Source: Achromobacter sp. UMC46 (GTDB taxonomy: Bacteria > Pseudomonadota > Gammaproteobacteria > Burkholderiales > Burkholderiaceae_B). Taken from it: a stretch of 64,000 bases of DNA. Below, one piece after another: positions 32,161 to 41,519 of this stretch (the stretch's first letter is position 1; each line of letters starts with the position of its first letter). Location: assembly GCF_014170335.1 (NCBI RefSeq), contig NZ_LZZS01000030.1, positions 62,001 to 126,000 of the forward strand, given 5' to 3'. A program made the translations under genes and the position numbers. The notes beneath the pieces are model-generated. The model searched no databases. It had not been told where the DNA came from and saw only the letters and a program-made list of their open reading frames with translations.

Positions 32161-34461
32161 TCAGTCCGAGGCTTCCACCCGATTGGCGTCCAGCACGGTC
32201 ATGGCCGTCATGTTGATGATGCGGCGCACGGTCGAGCTGGAGGTCAGGATGTGCACCGGCGCATTCGCGCCCAGCAGGAACGGGCCCACCGCCACGTTGC
32301 CGCCGGCTGCCGTCTTGAGCAGGTTGTAGGCGATGTTGCCGGAATCCACGTTCGGGCACACCAGCAGGTTCGCCTCGCCCTTCAGCGTGGACGACGGCAG
32401 GATGCGCATGCGCAGCGCTTCGTCCAGCGCGCAGTCGCCGTGCATTTCACCGTCGATTTCCAGACCGGGCGCTTTTTCGCGCACGATTTCCAGCGCATGC
32501 CGCATCTTGGCGCCCGAGGCCGAGCTGCCCGAACCGAAGTTCGACCGCGACAGCAGCGCCACCTTCGGCGCCAGGTTCATGCGGGCCATTTCCTGCGCCG
32601 CCATCACCGTGAATTCCGCGATCTGTTCCGCCGTGGGCTCGTCGTTCACGTGCGTGTCCACCAGCACCACCGTGCGCTCGTTGAGCAGCAGGATGTTCAT
32701 GGCGGCATACACGTTGTGGCCCGGACGGCGGCCGATCACTTCGTCCACGAAACGCAGGTGGTCGTGATAGGCGCCGACGGTGCCGCAGACCATGCCGTCG
32801 GCATCGCCCAGGTGCACCATCATCGCGCCGATCAAGGTCAGGCGGCGGCGCATTTCCACGCGCGCCATTTCCTTGGTGATGCCGCGGCGGCACATCAGTT
32901 CCCAGTACGTCGTCCAGTACTGGTGGAAGCGTTCGTCGTATTCGGGGTTGGTCACTTCGACGTCTTCGCCCAGGCGCAGACGCAAGCCGAATTTCTCGAT
33001 GCGCGACAGCAGCACGGCCGGACGGCCCACCAGAATGGGACGGGCCAGGCCTTCGTCGACCACCACCTGCACGGCGCGCAGCACGCGTTCGTCTTCACCT
33101 TCGGTGAACACGATGCGCGACTTGCCGCCGCCGCGCACGATGCGCTTGGCTGCCGAGAACAACGGCTTCATGAACGCGCCCGAGTGGTACACGAACTGCT
33201 GCAGCTGCTCTTCGTAGGCTTCCAGGTCGGCCAGCGGGCGCGTGGCCACGCCGCCGTCCATCGCCGCCTTGGCCACCGCCGGCGCGATGCGCACGATCAG
33301 GCGCGGATCGAACGGCTTGGGGATCAGGTATTCCGGGCCGAACGAGATGTCATAGGTGCCGTAAGCGGCCGCCACGACTTCGTTCTGTTCCTCTTCCGCC
33401 AACTGGGCGATGGCGTACACCGCCGCCATTTCCATTTCACGCGTGATGGTGGTTGCGCCCACGTCCAGCGCGCCGCGGAAGATGTACGGGAAGCACAGCA
33501 CGTTGTTGACCTGGTTCGGGTAGTCCGAACGGCCCGTGGCCATGACCACGTCGTCGCGCACGCCGTGCGCCACTTCCGGCAGGATTTCCGGCGTGGGGTT
33601 GGCCAGCGCCAGGATCAGCGGGCGCGAACCCATCGCGGCGACCATTTCGGGCTTGAGCACGCCGCCTGCCGACAGGCCCAGGAACACGTCGGCATCCTGG
33701 ATCACTTCGGCCAGCTTGCGGGCCTCCGTCTTTTGCGCAAAGCGCGCCTTGTCCGGATCCATCAGCACGGTGCGGCCTTCGAAGACCACGCCTTCCAGGT
33801 CCGTCACCCAGATGTTTTCCAGCGGCAGGCCCAGGTCCACCATCAGGTCCAGGCAAGCGAGCGCGGCGGCGCCTGCGCCCGAGGTCACGACCTTGACCGA
33901 CTTGATGTCCTTGCCCACGACCTTCAGGCCGTTGATGAAGGCGGCCGATACGGTGATGGCCGTGCCGTGCTGGTCGTCGTGAAAGACCGGGATCTTCATG
34001 CGTTCACGGAGCTTGCGCTCGACGGTGAAGCATTCCGGGGCCTTGATGTCTTCCAGGTTGATGCCGCCGAAGGTGGCTTCCAGGCCGGCGATGATCTCGA
34101 CCAGCTTGTCCGGGTCGGTTTCATTGATTTCGATGTCGAAGACATCCAGGCCGGCGAACTTCTTGAATAGCACCGCCTTGCCTTCCATGACCGGCTTGGA
34201 AGCCAGCGCGCCGATGTTGCCCAGGCCCAGCACCGCGGTGCCGTTGGTGATCACGCCCACCAGGTTGCCGCGCGCCGTGTAGCGGTAGACATTGGCCGGG
34301 TCGGCCACGATCTCTTCGCAGGCCGACGCCACGCCGGGCGAATACGCCAGCGCCAGGTCGCGCTGGTTGACGAGCGGCTTGGAAGCCACCACTGAAATCT
34401 TCCCCGGGGTGGGGAACTCGTGATAGTCCAGTGCTGCCTGGCGGTCTGAGGGGGTGTTCAT
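32161..34461 (-). CDS. maeB: NADP-dependent malic enzyme (malate to pyruvate + CO2)
   Basis: At 766 residues this has the MaeB layout: N-terminal malic domain ([76 protein letters not shown]), a Rossmann NAD(P) domain ([37 protein letters not shown]), and a C-terminal phosphotransacetylase-like domain from about residue 430 ([40 protein letters not shown]) that is regulatory in this family. It supplies NADPH and pyruvate in the cytoplasm. A LysR gene is divergent 107 bp away. Confidence 0.96.
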   Translation of the reverse strand: MNTPSDRQAALDYHEFPTPGKISVVASKPLVNQRDLALAYSPGVASACEEIVADPANVYRYTARGNLVGVITNGTAVLGLGNIGALASKPVMEGKAVLFKKFAGLDVFDIEINETDPDKLVEIIAGLEATFGGINLEDIKAPECFTVERKLRERMKIPVFHDDQHGTAITVSAAFINGLKVVGKDIKSVKVVTSGAGAAALACLDLMVDLGLPLENIWVTDLEGVVFEGRTVLMDPDKARFAQKTEARKLAEVIQDADVFLGLSAGGVLKPEMVAAMGSRPLILALANPTPEILPEVAHGVRDDVVMATGRSDYPNQVNNVLCFPYIFRGALDVGATTITREMEMAAVYAIAQLAEEEQNEVVAAAYGTYDISFGPEYLIPKPFDPRLIVRIAPAVAKAAMDGGVATRPLADLEAYEEQLQQFVYHSGAFMKPLFSAAKRIVRGGGKSRIVFTEGEDERVLRAVQVVVDEGLARPILVGRPAVLLSRIEKFGLRLRLGEDVEVTNPEYDERFHQYWTTYWELMCRRGITKEMARVEMRRRLTLIGAMMVHLGDADGMVCGTVGAYHDHLRFVDEVIGRRPGHNVYAAMNILLLNERTVVLVDTHVNDEPTAEQIAEFTVMAAQEMARMNLAPKVALLSRSNFGSGSSASGAKMRHALEIVREKAPGLEIDGEMHGDCALDEALRMRILPSSTLKGEANLLVCPNVDSGNIAYNLLKTAAGGNVAVGPFLLGANAPVHILTSSSTVRRIINMTAMTVLDANRVEASD

Positions 34462-34568
34462 GGGCGGTAGCCTCGCTGTCTTGAATATGCAAAAATTCTA
34501 GGCCTCAAGACATAAGACGATCATTCGGATTTAATATTGTCCCATTACCTTTACCTTATGGCCTGTCT

Positions 34569-35537
34569 ATGACAGCCTTTGACCCGGATGCCGTCATCCG
34601 GAAACTGACCTCGCGCCTGAAGATGCGCCACCTGATGCTGCTGCTGCAAATCGAGCAGCACGGGTCGCTGACCCGGGTGGCGGAGCACATGGCCACCAGC
34701 CAGCCGGCGGTGACCAACGCCCTGGCCGAACTGGAAAGCATGTTCGACGTGCCGCTCTTCGAGCGGTCGGTCCGGGGCATGACGCCCACCGCGCTGGGCG
34801 CCGTCGTGCTGGTGCGCGCCCGGGGGCTGGTCCATGACCTGGGCCATCTGGTGCAGGAAATGGAAGCCGTGGCGGCCGGCCATGCCGCCCACCTGCACAT
34901 CGGGGTCATCCCTTTCGTGTCGGGACAGATGCTGTCGGCAGCCATCAGCCGCACGCTGCCGCAGGGCCGGCGCATCACCGCGACCATCCACGAAGGCCAG
35001 GGGCCCGCCCTGCTGCGCCAGCTGCGCGACCACACCCTGGACATCGTGGTGGGCTGGGCGACGCCGTCGGTGGACCTGAGCGACATCGATTTCGAAGTGC
35101 TGTACCACCAGCAGCCGCGCCTGATCGCCAGCCGCCGCCTGGCCGCGCGCCTGGGCCGGTCGCGGCTGGAATGGAACCGGCTGGCCGACCTGGACTGGAT
35201 CCTGGGCACGCCGGGCAGCCCCATCCGGGAACAGGTGGCCGACATCTTCCTGCGCGCCGGCCTGCCGCCGCCGCCGCCGTCGGTGCAAAGCGATTCATCC
35301 AAGCTGATCGGGGAAATGATCGTGGCCAGCGACCGCGCCGTGTCGATCCTGCCGGCCGACATCGCCGATGAACTGGTGCGCATCGCGGGCGCGGCCATCG
35401 TGCCCTATTCCTTCGATTGGACCCTGCCGCCGATCTCGCTGTTCACGCGAGCGGACGGCTTGCGGCGCAATGTGGACGCGTTGTTCGCATCGGCCTTGCG
35501 CGAGGTCTATACCAAGGGCGCAAGACCGGGCGCGTAG
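34569..35537 (+). CDS. LysR-family transcriptional regulator
   Basis: A 322-residue regulator: HTH region LKMRHLMLLLQIEQHGSLTR then VAEHMATSQPAVTNALAELE, followed by an effector domain with LHIGVIPFVSGQMLSAAISR and LVRIAGAAIVPYSFDWTLPP. It resembles the GbpR/CbbR-like LysR subgroup that begins with an L(K/R)xRHL motif. It is divergent from maeB, with a shared AT-rich spacer (34462-34568), so maeB control is possible but unproven. Confidence 0.9.
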   Translation: MTAFDPDAVIRKLTSRLKMRHLMLLLQIEQHGSLTRVAEHMATSQPAVTNALAELESMFDVPLFERSVRGMTPTALGAVVLVRARGLVHDLGHLVQEMEAVAAGHAAHLHIGVIPFVSGQMLSAAISRTLPQGRRITATIHEGQGPALLRQLRDHTLDIVVGWATPSVDLSDIDFEVLYHQQPRLIASRRLAARLGRSRLEWNRLADLDWILGTPGSPIREQVADIFLRAGLPPPPPSVQSDSSKLIGEMIVASDRAVSILPADIADELVRIAGAAIVPYSFDWTLPPISLFTRADGLRRNVDALFASALREVYTKGARPGA

Positions 35538-35678
35538 CGTCTGGACCCGGTCCTGGGCCGCCCCCGGGGCGCGCCGATGCGGGCGGGCGGAATGCCAAGA
35601 AATGCAAAGGCCGCGCCCGCGCCGCCGCCTGCCCTCCTATACTTGCGGCGCCAAGCATCACGCAGGAGGGCACGCCGC

Positions 35679-36227
35679 TTGTTCACCCATTCGCCACGCC
35701 ACGCGAAACGCCGCGCACTTGCCCTGATCGCCCTTGCGGCGCTAGCCACGCTGTCCGGCTGCAGCTCGCTGCTCAGCGAAGGCACCGGCGCCGCGGCAGG
35801 TATCGCCGGCACCGCCATCGCCAACAAAGTCACCGACAACGCGACCGTCGCCACCGGCATCGGCCTGGGCGTGCAGGCCGGCGCCAAAGCCGCGCTGGCC
35901 TACGCCCAGCGCAAGACCCGTGGCGAAGAACAAGACGCCATCGCCACCGCCGCCGGGCCGCTCGGCGTGGGCGCCGTCGCGCCCTGGAGCGTCAAGCACC
36001 AGCTTCCCATCGAAAGCGATGCGCGCGGCCAGGTCGCCATCAGCCGGACCTTCGGCGGCGCGGGCCTGGAATGCAAGGAAGTGGTCTTCTCGATCGACAC
36101 GCCCGCCGACAAGGCAGGCGGCGACCCGTCGCGCGAATTCTTCGTCACGGCGGTCTGCCGCGACGGCGCGCACTGGCGCTGGGCCAACGCCGAACCGGCC
36201 ACGGCGCGCTGGGGATCGTTGCAGTGA
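35679..36227 (+). CDS. Small lipoprotein with surface-antigen-like C-terminal motif
   Basis: A 182-residue protein. GGAGG at 35665 lies nine bases before TTG 35679, which is chosen as start; that gives a signal LALIALAALATLSGC with lipobox Cys, then a Gly/Ala-rich stretch (EGTGAAAGIAGTAIANKVTD) like Gly-zipper outer-membrane proteins. The C-terminal part reads ECKEVVFSIDTPAD ... VCRDGAHWRWANAEP, the same Cys...Cys-x-x-G-x-x-W-x-W pattern as the next gene. The stop overlaps the next ATG by one base. It is probably outer-membrane anchored; function unknown. Confidence 0.7.
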   Translation: MFTHSPRHAKRRALALIALAALATLSGCSSLLSEGTGAAAGIAGTAIANKVTDNATVATGIGLGVQAGAKAALAYAQRKTRGEEQDAIATAAGPLGVGAVAPWSVKHQLPIESDARGQVAISRTFGGAGLECKEVVFSIDTPADKAGGDPSREFFVTAVCRDGAHWRWANAEPATARWGSLQ

Positions 36228-36721
36228 TGCGCCGCGCAGGCTTGCTGGCGCTGCTGGCCGCCGCCGTCGGGTTGAGCGGCTGCCAAAGCTCCTCCATCGG
36301 CGGCGCCACGGGCGCCGTGGTCGGCACCGTCAGCGGCGCGGCCACCGCGAATCCCGTCGCCGGCTACGCCATCGGCGTCACCGTGCAGGCCGCAGTCGAC
36401 GCCACGGTGAAATACGTGCTGCGCGAATGGAAGAACGATCAGCAGAACGTCATGGCCAACGCGGCCGGCGAACTGCCCATCGGCCAGGTGCGGCAATGGC
36501 AGATCCGCCATGCGCTGCCCGTGGGCAACGAGCAAGGCGGCATCCAGGTGGTGCGCGACATCGACACGCCGCTTGCGCGCTGCCGCGAAGTGCTGTTCAC
36601 GGTGGAGCAGGACGACGCGCCCGCGCCCGCCTACGCCAGCATGATCTGCCGGCAACCCGGCGGGCAATGGAAATGGGCGGCGGCGGAGCCCTCGGTGGCG
36701 CGCTGGAACGGGCTGCAATAG
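36227..36721 (+). CDS. Small lipoprotein, paralogue of the preceding gene
   Basis: A 164-residue lipoprotein (LLALLAAAVGLSGCQSSSIG) with a Gly/Ala-rich hydrophobic stretch (GGATGAVVGTVSGAATANPV) and the C-terminal pattern RCREVLFTVEQDD ... ICRQPGGQWKWAAAEPSVAR. It closely mirrors the upstream lipoprotein in layout and ending (AEPATARWGSLQ versus AEPSVARWNGLQ), so the two are a tandem duplication that has diverged. The start ATG overlaps the upstream TGA. Function unknown. Confidence 0.72.
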   Translation: MRRAGLLALLAAAVGLSGCQSSSIGGATGAVVGTVSGAATANPVAGYAIGVTVQAAVDATVKYVLREWKNDQQNVMANAAGELPIGQVRQWQIRHALPVGNEQGGIQVVRDIDTPLARCREVLFTVEQDDAPAPAYASMICRQPGGQWKWAAAEPSVARWNGLQ

Positions 36722-36878
36722 CCCGGCGGAGGCGCCCGGCGGCCGCATCCTCGCGCCCCGGCTTCAAAACGTAACATTTATCAACCTTAGGCTGCGTCCC
36801 GATCGGAATCACGGCCTCTGCGCATAAGATGCGGGAAAATTCCTATTCGCGGAAAGCACCTGCTAGACGATAAAAAAA

Positions 36879-37532
36879 ATGGCAATTGGATCCGGCCCGC
36901 CCGAGCGTTTCCTGATTTCGGATGACCACCCCACGTTTCGGATGGGCATGTGCGAAATCATCCGGCGCATTGCGCCTGCCGCCGCGCTGCAAGAGGCCGA
37001 CCGCCTTGAGGACGTGTTCGAAATGATCCGGCGGGACGGGCCGCCGGACACGCTGGTGCTGGATTTGCTGTTCCCCGAAGGCAACTCGGTCGACTGGATT
37101 TCGGAGTTGCGGCGGATGTGCCCGCGCAGCTCGCTGATCGTGGTCTCGGTGATCAACGACAAGCAGCGGATCGACGCCGTCATGGCCTCGGGCGCGGACG
37201 GTTTCATCGGCAAATCGGTGTCGCCCGCCGAAATCGGGGAAGCGATCCTGGCCATCCGGGCGGGCGACATCGTGGTCCGCTACAACCGGCCGAACCTGTC
37301 CGGCGACAACGACCTGGCCAGCGTGATCGCGGGCCTGACGCAACGGCAACGCGATGTGCTGGCGATGCTGGTCGAAGGCCTGACCAACAAGGAAATCGCC
37401 CGGATCCTGGACATCTCGCCCTTCACGGTGCGCATCCACGTTTCCGCCCTGCTCAAGGCAATGAACGTGCCCACGCGGGCGTCCGCCGCGGTGTTGGCCG
37501 CCAAGGCGGGCGTGCGGCGCGCCGCCGCCTGA
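36879..37532 (+). CDS. LuxR/NarL-family response regulator
   Basis: A 217-residue regulator: receiver domain ([20 protein letters not shown]; phospho-acceptor Asp in [14 protein letters not shown]; Lys in [13 protein letters not shown]) and a LuxR HTH ([20 protein letters not shown], then [20 protein letters not shown]). It converges with the hybrid sensor kinase so closely that the two stop codons abut in TGATCA. It is likely the kinase's partner, although the genes are on opposite strands. Confidence 0.9.
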   Translation: MAIGSGPPERFLISDDHPTFRMGMCEIIRRIAPAAALQEADRLEDVFEMIRRDGPPDTLVLDLLFPEGNSVDWISELRRMCPRSSLIVVSVINDKQRIDAVMASGADGFIGKSVSPAEIGEAILAIRAGDIVVRYNRPNLSGDNDLASVIAGLTQRQRDVLAMLVEGLTNKEIARILDISPFTVRIHVSALLKAMNVPTRASAAVLAAKAGVRRAAA

Positions 37533-39173
37533 TCACGGTTCCCGCGCCGGCTCGGGCTGACGCGTTTGCACGGCAAGCGCCAGGGTCGTCAGCAACGAAC
37601 GCAGTTCCGCCGCACGGATCGGCTTGGCCAGAACGGGAAGCGCCGGATCCGGCACGACCTCCCGGATCGCCTTCGTGTCATGGCCCGTCAGCAGCACCGC
37701 CGGCACATGCGCCCCCAATTGTTCCCTGACCCGCGCGATGCACTCGGCGCCGGTCATCTCGGCATTCAGGTCGTAATCGCTGATGACGACATCGCACGCC
37801 GGCGCCGCCGGCATCGCGCTTGCCCGTTCCACCACGCAGCCCCACCGTTCCAGCAGCGTGGCGGTCGCCATCAGCACGTTCGCATCGTCCTCGATCAGCA
37901 GGACGCGCAGCCCGTTCAACCGGCTTGCGCCCGCCGCCGTCCGGGGCGCCTGGGGCGGCTGCGCCGCCTCCGCGATCGGGAACCCCTCGATCGTTACCGT
38001 CGTGCCCCGCCCCAAGCGCGACCGGATGCTTACGCGCAGCCCCAACAGCGCGCATAGCCGCTTGACGATCGACAACCCCAGCCCCAGGCCTTCGATGTCC
38101 TTGTCGCGCTGCAGGCGCACCCGGTAGAACTCTTCGAACACCAGGCCCAGATGCGCCTCCGGGATGCCGCGCCCGCGGTCATGCACTTGCAGGGCGATGG
38201 CGCGCCCCCGCCGGCGCGCCGCCACCAGCACCTCCCGCCCCTCCCCGTACTTGAGGGCGTTGGACACCAGGTTCTGCACAATGGTGCTGAGCAGATGCGG
38301 ATCCGTCCGGACCTGCCAGTCGCCTGCCTTGACGCGGATCGGCACCTCGGCCCAATGCGAGGCCGTATCGCGGGAATCCCGCAGCACGGTGTCCAGCACG
38401 TCGCGCAGGCGCACCACTTCGGGCTTGGCTTCCAGCTTCCCGCTATCCAGCGTGTAGCTGTCCAGGATCGAACGGAACAAGTGCGACACGCTGTTTAACG
38501 AGCGGTCGATGCTGTCGACCAGATGCCGCTGATGCCCGTTCAGGTTCTCGTCGCGCAGGCAATCCGCGAACAGCGCGATCGAATGGATCGGCTGGCGCAG
38601 ATCATGGCTGGCCTGCGCCAGGAAACGGGTCTTCGCCAGCGTCGCCTCGCGTTCGCGCGCATGGGATTTTTCATTGCTGCGCAACAGGAAATGCGTATAG
38701 GCGGGCACGATCAGCGTGGTCAGGGCCAGCGTCACCGTGACGTAAGGCTGCTCGCGCCAATACGGCGTCAGCCAGACCACCACCGCCAGGTCAAGCAACG
38801 CCAGGCCGGTCGCGGCGGCCAGATAACGCGAGCCATACCGGACGCCGTATCCGACCGTCATCCACAGCACGACCGCATAGACGGGAAGCAGGACCCTGCC
38901 GCCCATCGCCAGATGAAAGCCCAGGGCCGAATAGTCGTTGACCATCGCGAACACGCGCCGGCCCGGGTAGTTTCCCGGCCAACGGATGATTGCCCACCGC
39001 AGCAGCAGCGACACCGCAAGGAACGCTACGCCGTGGATCGCCATGATGACGGCGTGCTGCAGCGGCAGCTGCCCCGCCCACGCCAGGATCGGCGCATACA
39101 CCGTGACGAGCAAGGCGCTCATCAGGCGCACCGTCGCTTGCGCGCGCTCGGTGTCTTTGATCTGTTCCGCCAT
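37533..39173 (-). CDS. Hybrid sensor histidine kinase with C-terminal receiver
   Basis: A 546-residue protein. About five or six membrane helices fill residues 15-165 (ALLVTVYAPILAWAGQLPLQ, VLLPVYAVVLWMTVGYGVRY, VTVTLALTTLIVPAYTHFLL). Next come the dimerisation/phospho-acceptor box FLAQASHDLRQPIHSIALFA, an ATPase domain (TIVQNLVSNALKYGEGREVL, VHDRGRGIPEAHLG, GLGLGLSIVKRLCALLGLRV), and a receiver (VLLIEDDANVLMATATLLER; Asp in VISDYDLNAEM; Lys in LPVLAKPIRAAE). The membrane part recalls the RpfC-type sensor. It probably signals to the convergent LuxR regulator. Confidence 0.9.
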   Translation of the reverse strand: MAEQIKDTERAQATVRLMSALLVTVYAPILAWAGQLPLQHAVIMAIHGVAFLAVSLLLRWAIIRWPGNYPGRRVFAMVNDYSALGFHLAMGGRVLLPVYAVVLWMTVGYGVRYGSRYLAAATGLALLDLAVVVWLTPYWREQPYVTVTLALTTLIVPAYTHFLLRSNEKSHAREREATLAKTRFLAQASHDLRQPIHSIALFADCLRDENLNGHQRHLVDSIDRSLNSVSHLFRSILDSYTLDSGKLEAKPEVVRLRDVLDTVLRDSRDTASHWAEVPIRVKAGDWQVRTDPHLLSTIVQNLVSNALKYGEGREVLVAARRRGRAIALQVHDRGRGIPEAHLGLVFEEFYRVRLQRDKDIEGLGLGLSIVKRLCALLGLRVSIRSRLGRGTTVTIEGFPIAEAAQPPQAPRTAAGASRLNGLRVLLIEDDANVLMATATLLERWGCVVERASAMPAAPACDVVISDYDLNAEMTGAECIARVREQLGAHVPAVLLTGHDTKAIREVVPDPALPVLAKPIRAAELRSLLTTLALAVQTRQPEPAREP

Positions 39174-39259
39174 ATTCCCCTTGGGAGCGGCCGGCGCCGC
39201 GTCTTGGTGTGACCGACGCGCATTTTCCGTCCCTTTCGCGGCAGGTTCATCCTTTGCCC

Positions 39260-39295
39260 TGGGGTTTCCGGTGTACTAGTACACCGGAAACCCCA
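39260..39295. promoter_or_regulatory. 36-bp perfect palindrome
   Basis: The left half TGGGGTTTCCGGTGTACT (39260-39277) is exactly complementary to the right half AGTACACCGGAAACCCCA (39278-39295), with no loop. It lies between the divergent kinase and small lipoprotein genes, 9 bp upstream of a good -35 box. No T-run follows, so it is not a terminator. A large dimeric regulator site or a cruciform is more likely. Confidence 0.75.
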
Positions 39296-39304
39296 AGCGA
39301 AATC

Positions 39305-39333
39305 TTGATCGGGCCGATCCGCCCACTTAATAT
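39305..39333 (+). promoter_or_regulatory. Sigma-70-type promoter for the lipoprotein gene
   Basis: TTGATC (39305-39310) and TAATAT (39328-39333) are separated by exactly 17 bp. Transcription would begin near 39340, leaving a leader of about 85 bases. The palindrome upstream is then centred near -62, a classic activator position. Confidence 0.6.
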
Positions 39334-39425
39334 CAGCAGCCGAATGCGCTGGCGGGCACCGCCGCCGCATCCGGGACATGGCGCAGGCGGGGAGGCTTGG
39401 CCGCGCATATAAAAAGGAAAAGCAC

Positions 39426-39803
39426 GTGCGATTCAGTTTTCAGAGAGCGGTATTGGCGGGCCTGTGCGGCGCCATGCTGACGGCATGCACCACTTGGGAC
39501 GTCGCCCTCATGCGCCAGAAGGGCCGGCCCGTCAACGACCTCGTCGCCGAATGGGGGCCGCCCAACAAGGTCTACGCCAGCGACGACCTGCCGGTCGGCC
39601 AACTGGTGTATTTGTATTCGACAGCCGACAACGTCGAATGGAACGAAGCCGTCGGCTCTTACGGCAACAACATGTACGGCGGGACGATCTACCAGCGGCG
39701 CTCGGGCGTGGCCAACTGCTACACCAGCTTCTACGTCGACGAGAACGGCATCATCGTTGGTGGCAACCTCGAGAACGAGGGGGTGACCTGCAAGATGTGG
39801 TGA
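39426..39803 (+). CDS. Small lipoprotein of unknown function
   Basis: A 125-residue protein starting at GTG 39426 after AAAAAGGAAAAGCAC. The signal VLAGLCGAMLTACTTWDVAL has a lipobox Cys; the rest includes VNDLVAEWGPPNKVYASDDL and GQLVYLYSTADNVEWNEAVG, recalling SmpA/OmlA-like or RcnB-adjacent lipoproteins in the way an early WGxP segment is followed by a Y-x-Y strand. Two Cys (NCYTSFYV and TCKMW) may form a disulphide. It is the first gene after the palindrome promoter. I do not recognise a specific family. Confidence 0.65.
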   Translation: MRFSFQRAVLAGLCGAMLTACTTWDVALMRQKGRPVNDLVAEWGPPNKVYASDDLPVGQLVYLYSTADNVEWNEAVGSYGNNMYGGTIYQRRSGVANCYTSFYVDENGIIVGGNLENEGVTCKMW

Positions 39804-39872
39804 CGGCAGCCAGGCTCCCTGGCCCTTCCCCCCTGCAGCACGCCTATCGACCTTCCTGCGAGCACACCTGAG

Positions 39873-40205
39873 ATGATTAAGAAAACCACCCTCGTTCCCT
39901 GGCTGATGGCGGCATCGCTTGGCCTTTCGGCGGCCGTCCATGCCGAAGAGAAAATGTCCGCCGGGGACATCTCCCGCGCGGTGGCCTACACCGACGCCCT
40001 GCGCGCGCAGGCCTACCAGAAGCAAGCCGAACAATTCAAGGCGTGGGCCGACAAGGTCGGCCCCGGCCCCGACGGCTCGGAAGCCATGACCCGCGCGGTC
40101 AAGCTCATGGGCTTGGCCAACCAGGCCATGCGCGCCGCCTGCACCCGGGAACCCCACTACGTGGAAAAAGGCATCAAGGCCTTCCGTTGCAGCGCGCTGA
40201 AGTGA
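39873..40205 (+). CDS. Small exported protein of unknown function
   Basis: A 110-residue protein with a signal peptide (LVPWLMAASLGLSAAVHAEE). The mature part is helical and Lys/Ala-rich (ISRAVAYTDALRAQAYQKQA, EQFKAWADKVG) with two Cys (AACTREP and FRCSAL). It starts 69 bp after the preceding lipoprotein in the same direction, and may share its promoter. I do not recognise the family. Confidence 0.6.
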   Translation: MIKKTTLVPWLMAASLGLSAAVHAEEKMSAGDISRAVAYTDALRAQAYQKQAEQFKAWADKVGPGPDGSEAMTRAVKLMGLANQAMRAACTREPHYVEKGIKAFRCSALK

Positions 40206-40257
40206 TTTCGGCTACGCTGCAAACATCACGGCCTTGGCCGGCAAGGGAAGGAAAGAC

Positions 40258-40596
40258 ATGAAGAAGTTCATCACCTTGAGCGCGGCAGTCGCCGCGCTGG
40301 CTATCGCGGCGCCGCTGGCGGCCGCCCCGTCTTCCGAAGGCAGCGTCCAGCTGTCGCCGGCACAGATGCAGCGCCTGGACACCGACAAGAACGGCGTGGT
40401 CAGCCGCAGCGAATACCAGGCCTTCATGGAAGCCTCATTCGCCAAACTGGACGCCAACGGCGACGGTTTTCTCACGAAGAGCGAATTGCCGGCCGACTTG
40501 ACGGCCGAACAGTTCGCCGCGATGGACACCAACAAGGACGGCAAGATCAGCCGCGCCGAATTCCTGAAGCAGGTCATGAAGGAATACAAGGGCTGA
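40258..40596 (+). CDS. EF-hand calcium-binding periplasmic protein
   Basis: A 112-residue protein with a signal peptide (FITLSAAVAALAIAAPLAAA) and three EF-hand loops: DTDKNGVVSRSE (41-52), DANGDGFLTKSE (65-76) and DTNKDGKISRAE (90-101). Each has Asp at positions 1, 3 (Asp/Asn) and 5, Gly at 6 and Glu at 12, so calcium binding is likely. GGGAAGGAAAGAC precedes ATG 40258. It may act as a periplasmic Ca2+ buffer or sensor together with its small exported neighbours. Confidence 0.88.
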   Translation: MKKFITLSAAVAALAIAAPLAAAPSSEGSVQLSPAQMQRLDTDKNGVVSRSEYQAFMEASFAKLDANGDGFLTKSELPADLTAEQFAAMDTNKDGKISRAEFLKQVMKEYKG

Positions 40597-40619
40597 CCGT
40601 CTTCGCCGGCGCCCCGCGC

Positions 40620-41423
40620 ATGCAACCCGGCCAATTCGTCATGCAGCGCAGCGCGCTTCCCGGCGTGCAGGCCGTGGCTGCGTGCAGCGGGCACACCTTT
40701 TCGCGGCACACGCACGATCAGTTCGGCATTGGCGTGATCCGCGCGGGCGCCCAGGTGTCGCATAGCGGGCGCGGCCGCGTGCAGGCCGGTCCCGGCCACG
40801 TCATTACCGTCAACCCCGGCGAAGTCCACGACGGCGCGCCCGTCGGCGACGGCATGCGTGCCTGGCAGATGCTGTATCTGGACCCCGGCGTGATCGCGCA
40901 GAGCGCGGCCGACCTGATCGCCGATGGGCGCCGCTACGAATTCGAACACCCTGCCCGCGACCAGCCCGGCCTGGCGCGCGACGTGCTGTCGCTGTATGCC
41001 CACGTGACGGCTGGCGCAGAGGCCAGGCTGGCGTGCGACGCCCTGCTGCTGCGCATCGTCGCGGCGGCGCACAGCCCCTACGCGCCATCTGAAGCCGGCC
41101 GCGGCGTGCCCGACGCGATCCGCCACGCCCGCACCCTGATCGACGACGATCCCGCCGCCCTGGTGTCGCTGGCCGATCTGGCCGCCGCTAGCGGCCTGAG
41201 CCGCTATCAAGTACTGCGCGCCTTTGCCGGCGCCACCGGCATGACGCCCCACGCCTACCAGATGCAGCGCCGGCTGCTGCTGGCGCGCCGCCTGATCCGC
41301 GAGGGCAGGCCGCTGGCGGACGCCGCCGTGGCGGGCGGTTTTGCCGACCAGAGCCACATGACCCGCCTGTTCGTGCGCACCTACGGCGTTTCTCCCCGGC
41401 GCTACGCGCTGGCGGCGCGCTGA
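40620..41423 (+). CDS. AraC-family transcriptional regulator
   Basis: A 267-residue regulator: an N-terminal cupin-like sensing domain (SRHTHDQFGIGVIRAGAQVS, ITVNPGEVHDGAPVGDGMRA) and a C-terminal double HTH (LADLAAASGLSRYQVLRAFA, GMTPHAYQMQRRLLLARRLI, AAVAGGFADQSHMTRLFVRT, YGVSPRRYA). It lies 97 bp before an EamA transporter gene in the same direction; this AraC-EamA pairing is common, and the regulator may control export of its own ligand. ATG 40641 is an alternative start. Confidence 0.9.
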   Translation: MQPGQFVMQRSALPGVQAVAACSGHTFSRHTHDQFGIGVIRAGAQVSHSGRGRVQAGPGHVITVNPGEVHDGAPVGDGMRAWQMLYLDPGVIAQSAADLIADGRRYEFEHPARDQPGLARDVLSLYAHVTAGAEARLACDALLLRIVAAAHSPYAPSEAGRGVPDAIRHARTLIDDDPAALVSLADLAAASGLSRYQVLRAFAGATGMTPHAYQMQRRLLLARRLIREGRPLADAAVAGGFADQSHMTRLFVRTYGVSPRRYALAAR

Positions 41424-41519
41424 CCTTTCCGCCCAGCCGCCCCCCTGCAATTTCGTTCAAGACGCGTGCCGCGGGCACGCCCTACGCTGCGGCTTTCCCA
41501 CTTGGTGGCGTACACGGAC

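Noticed and set aside
39260..39295. Treating the 36-bp palindrome as a terminator
   Set aside because: The flanking genes are divergent, there is no T-run, and a good promoter begins 9 bp downstream.
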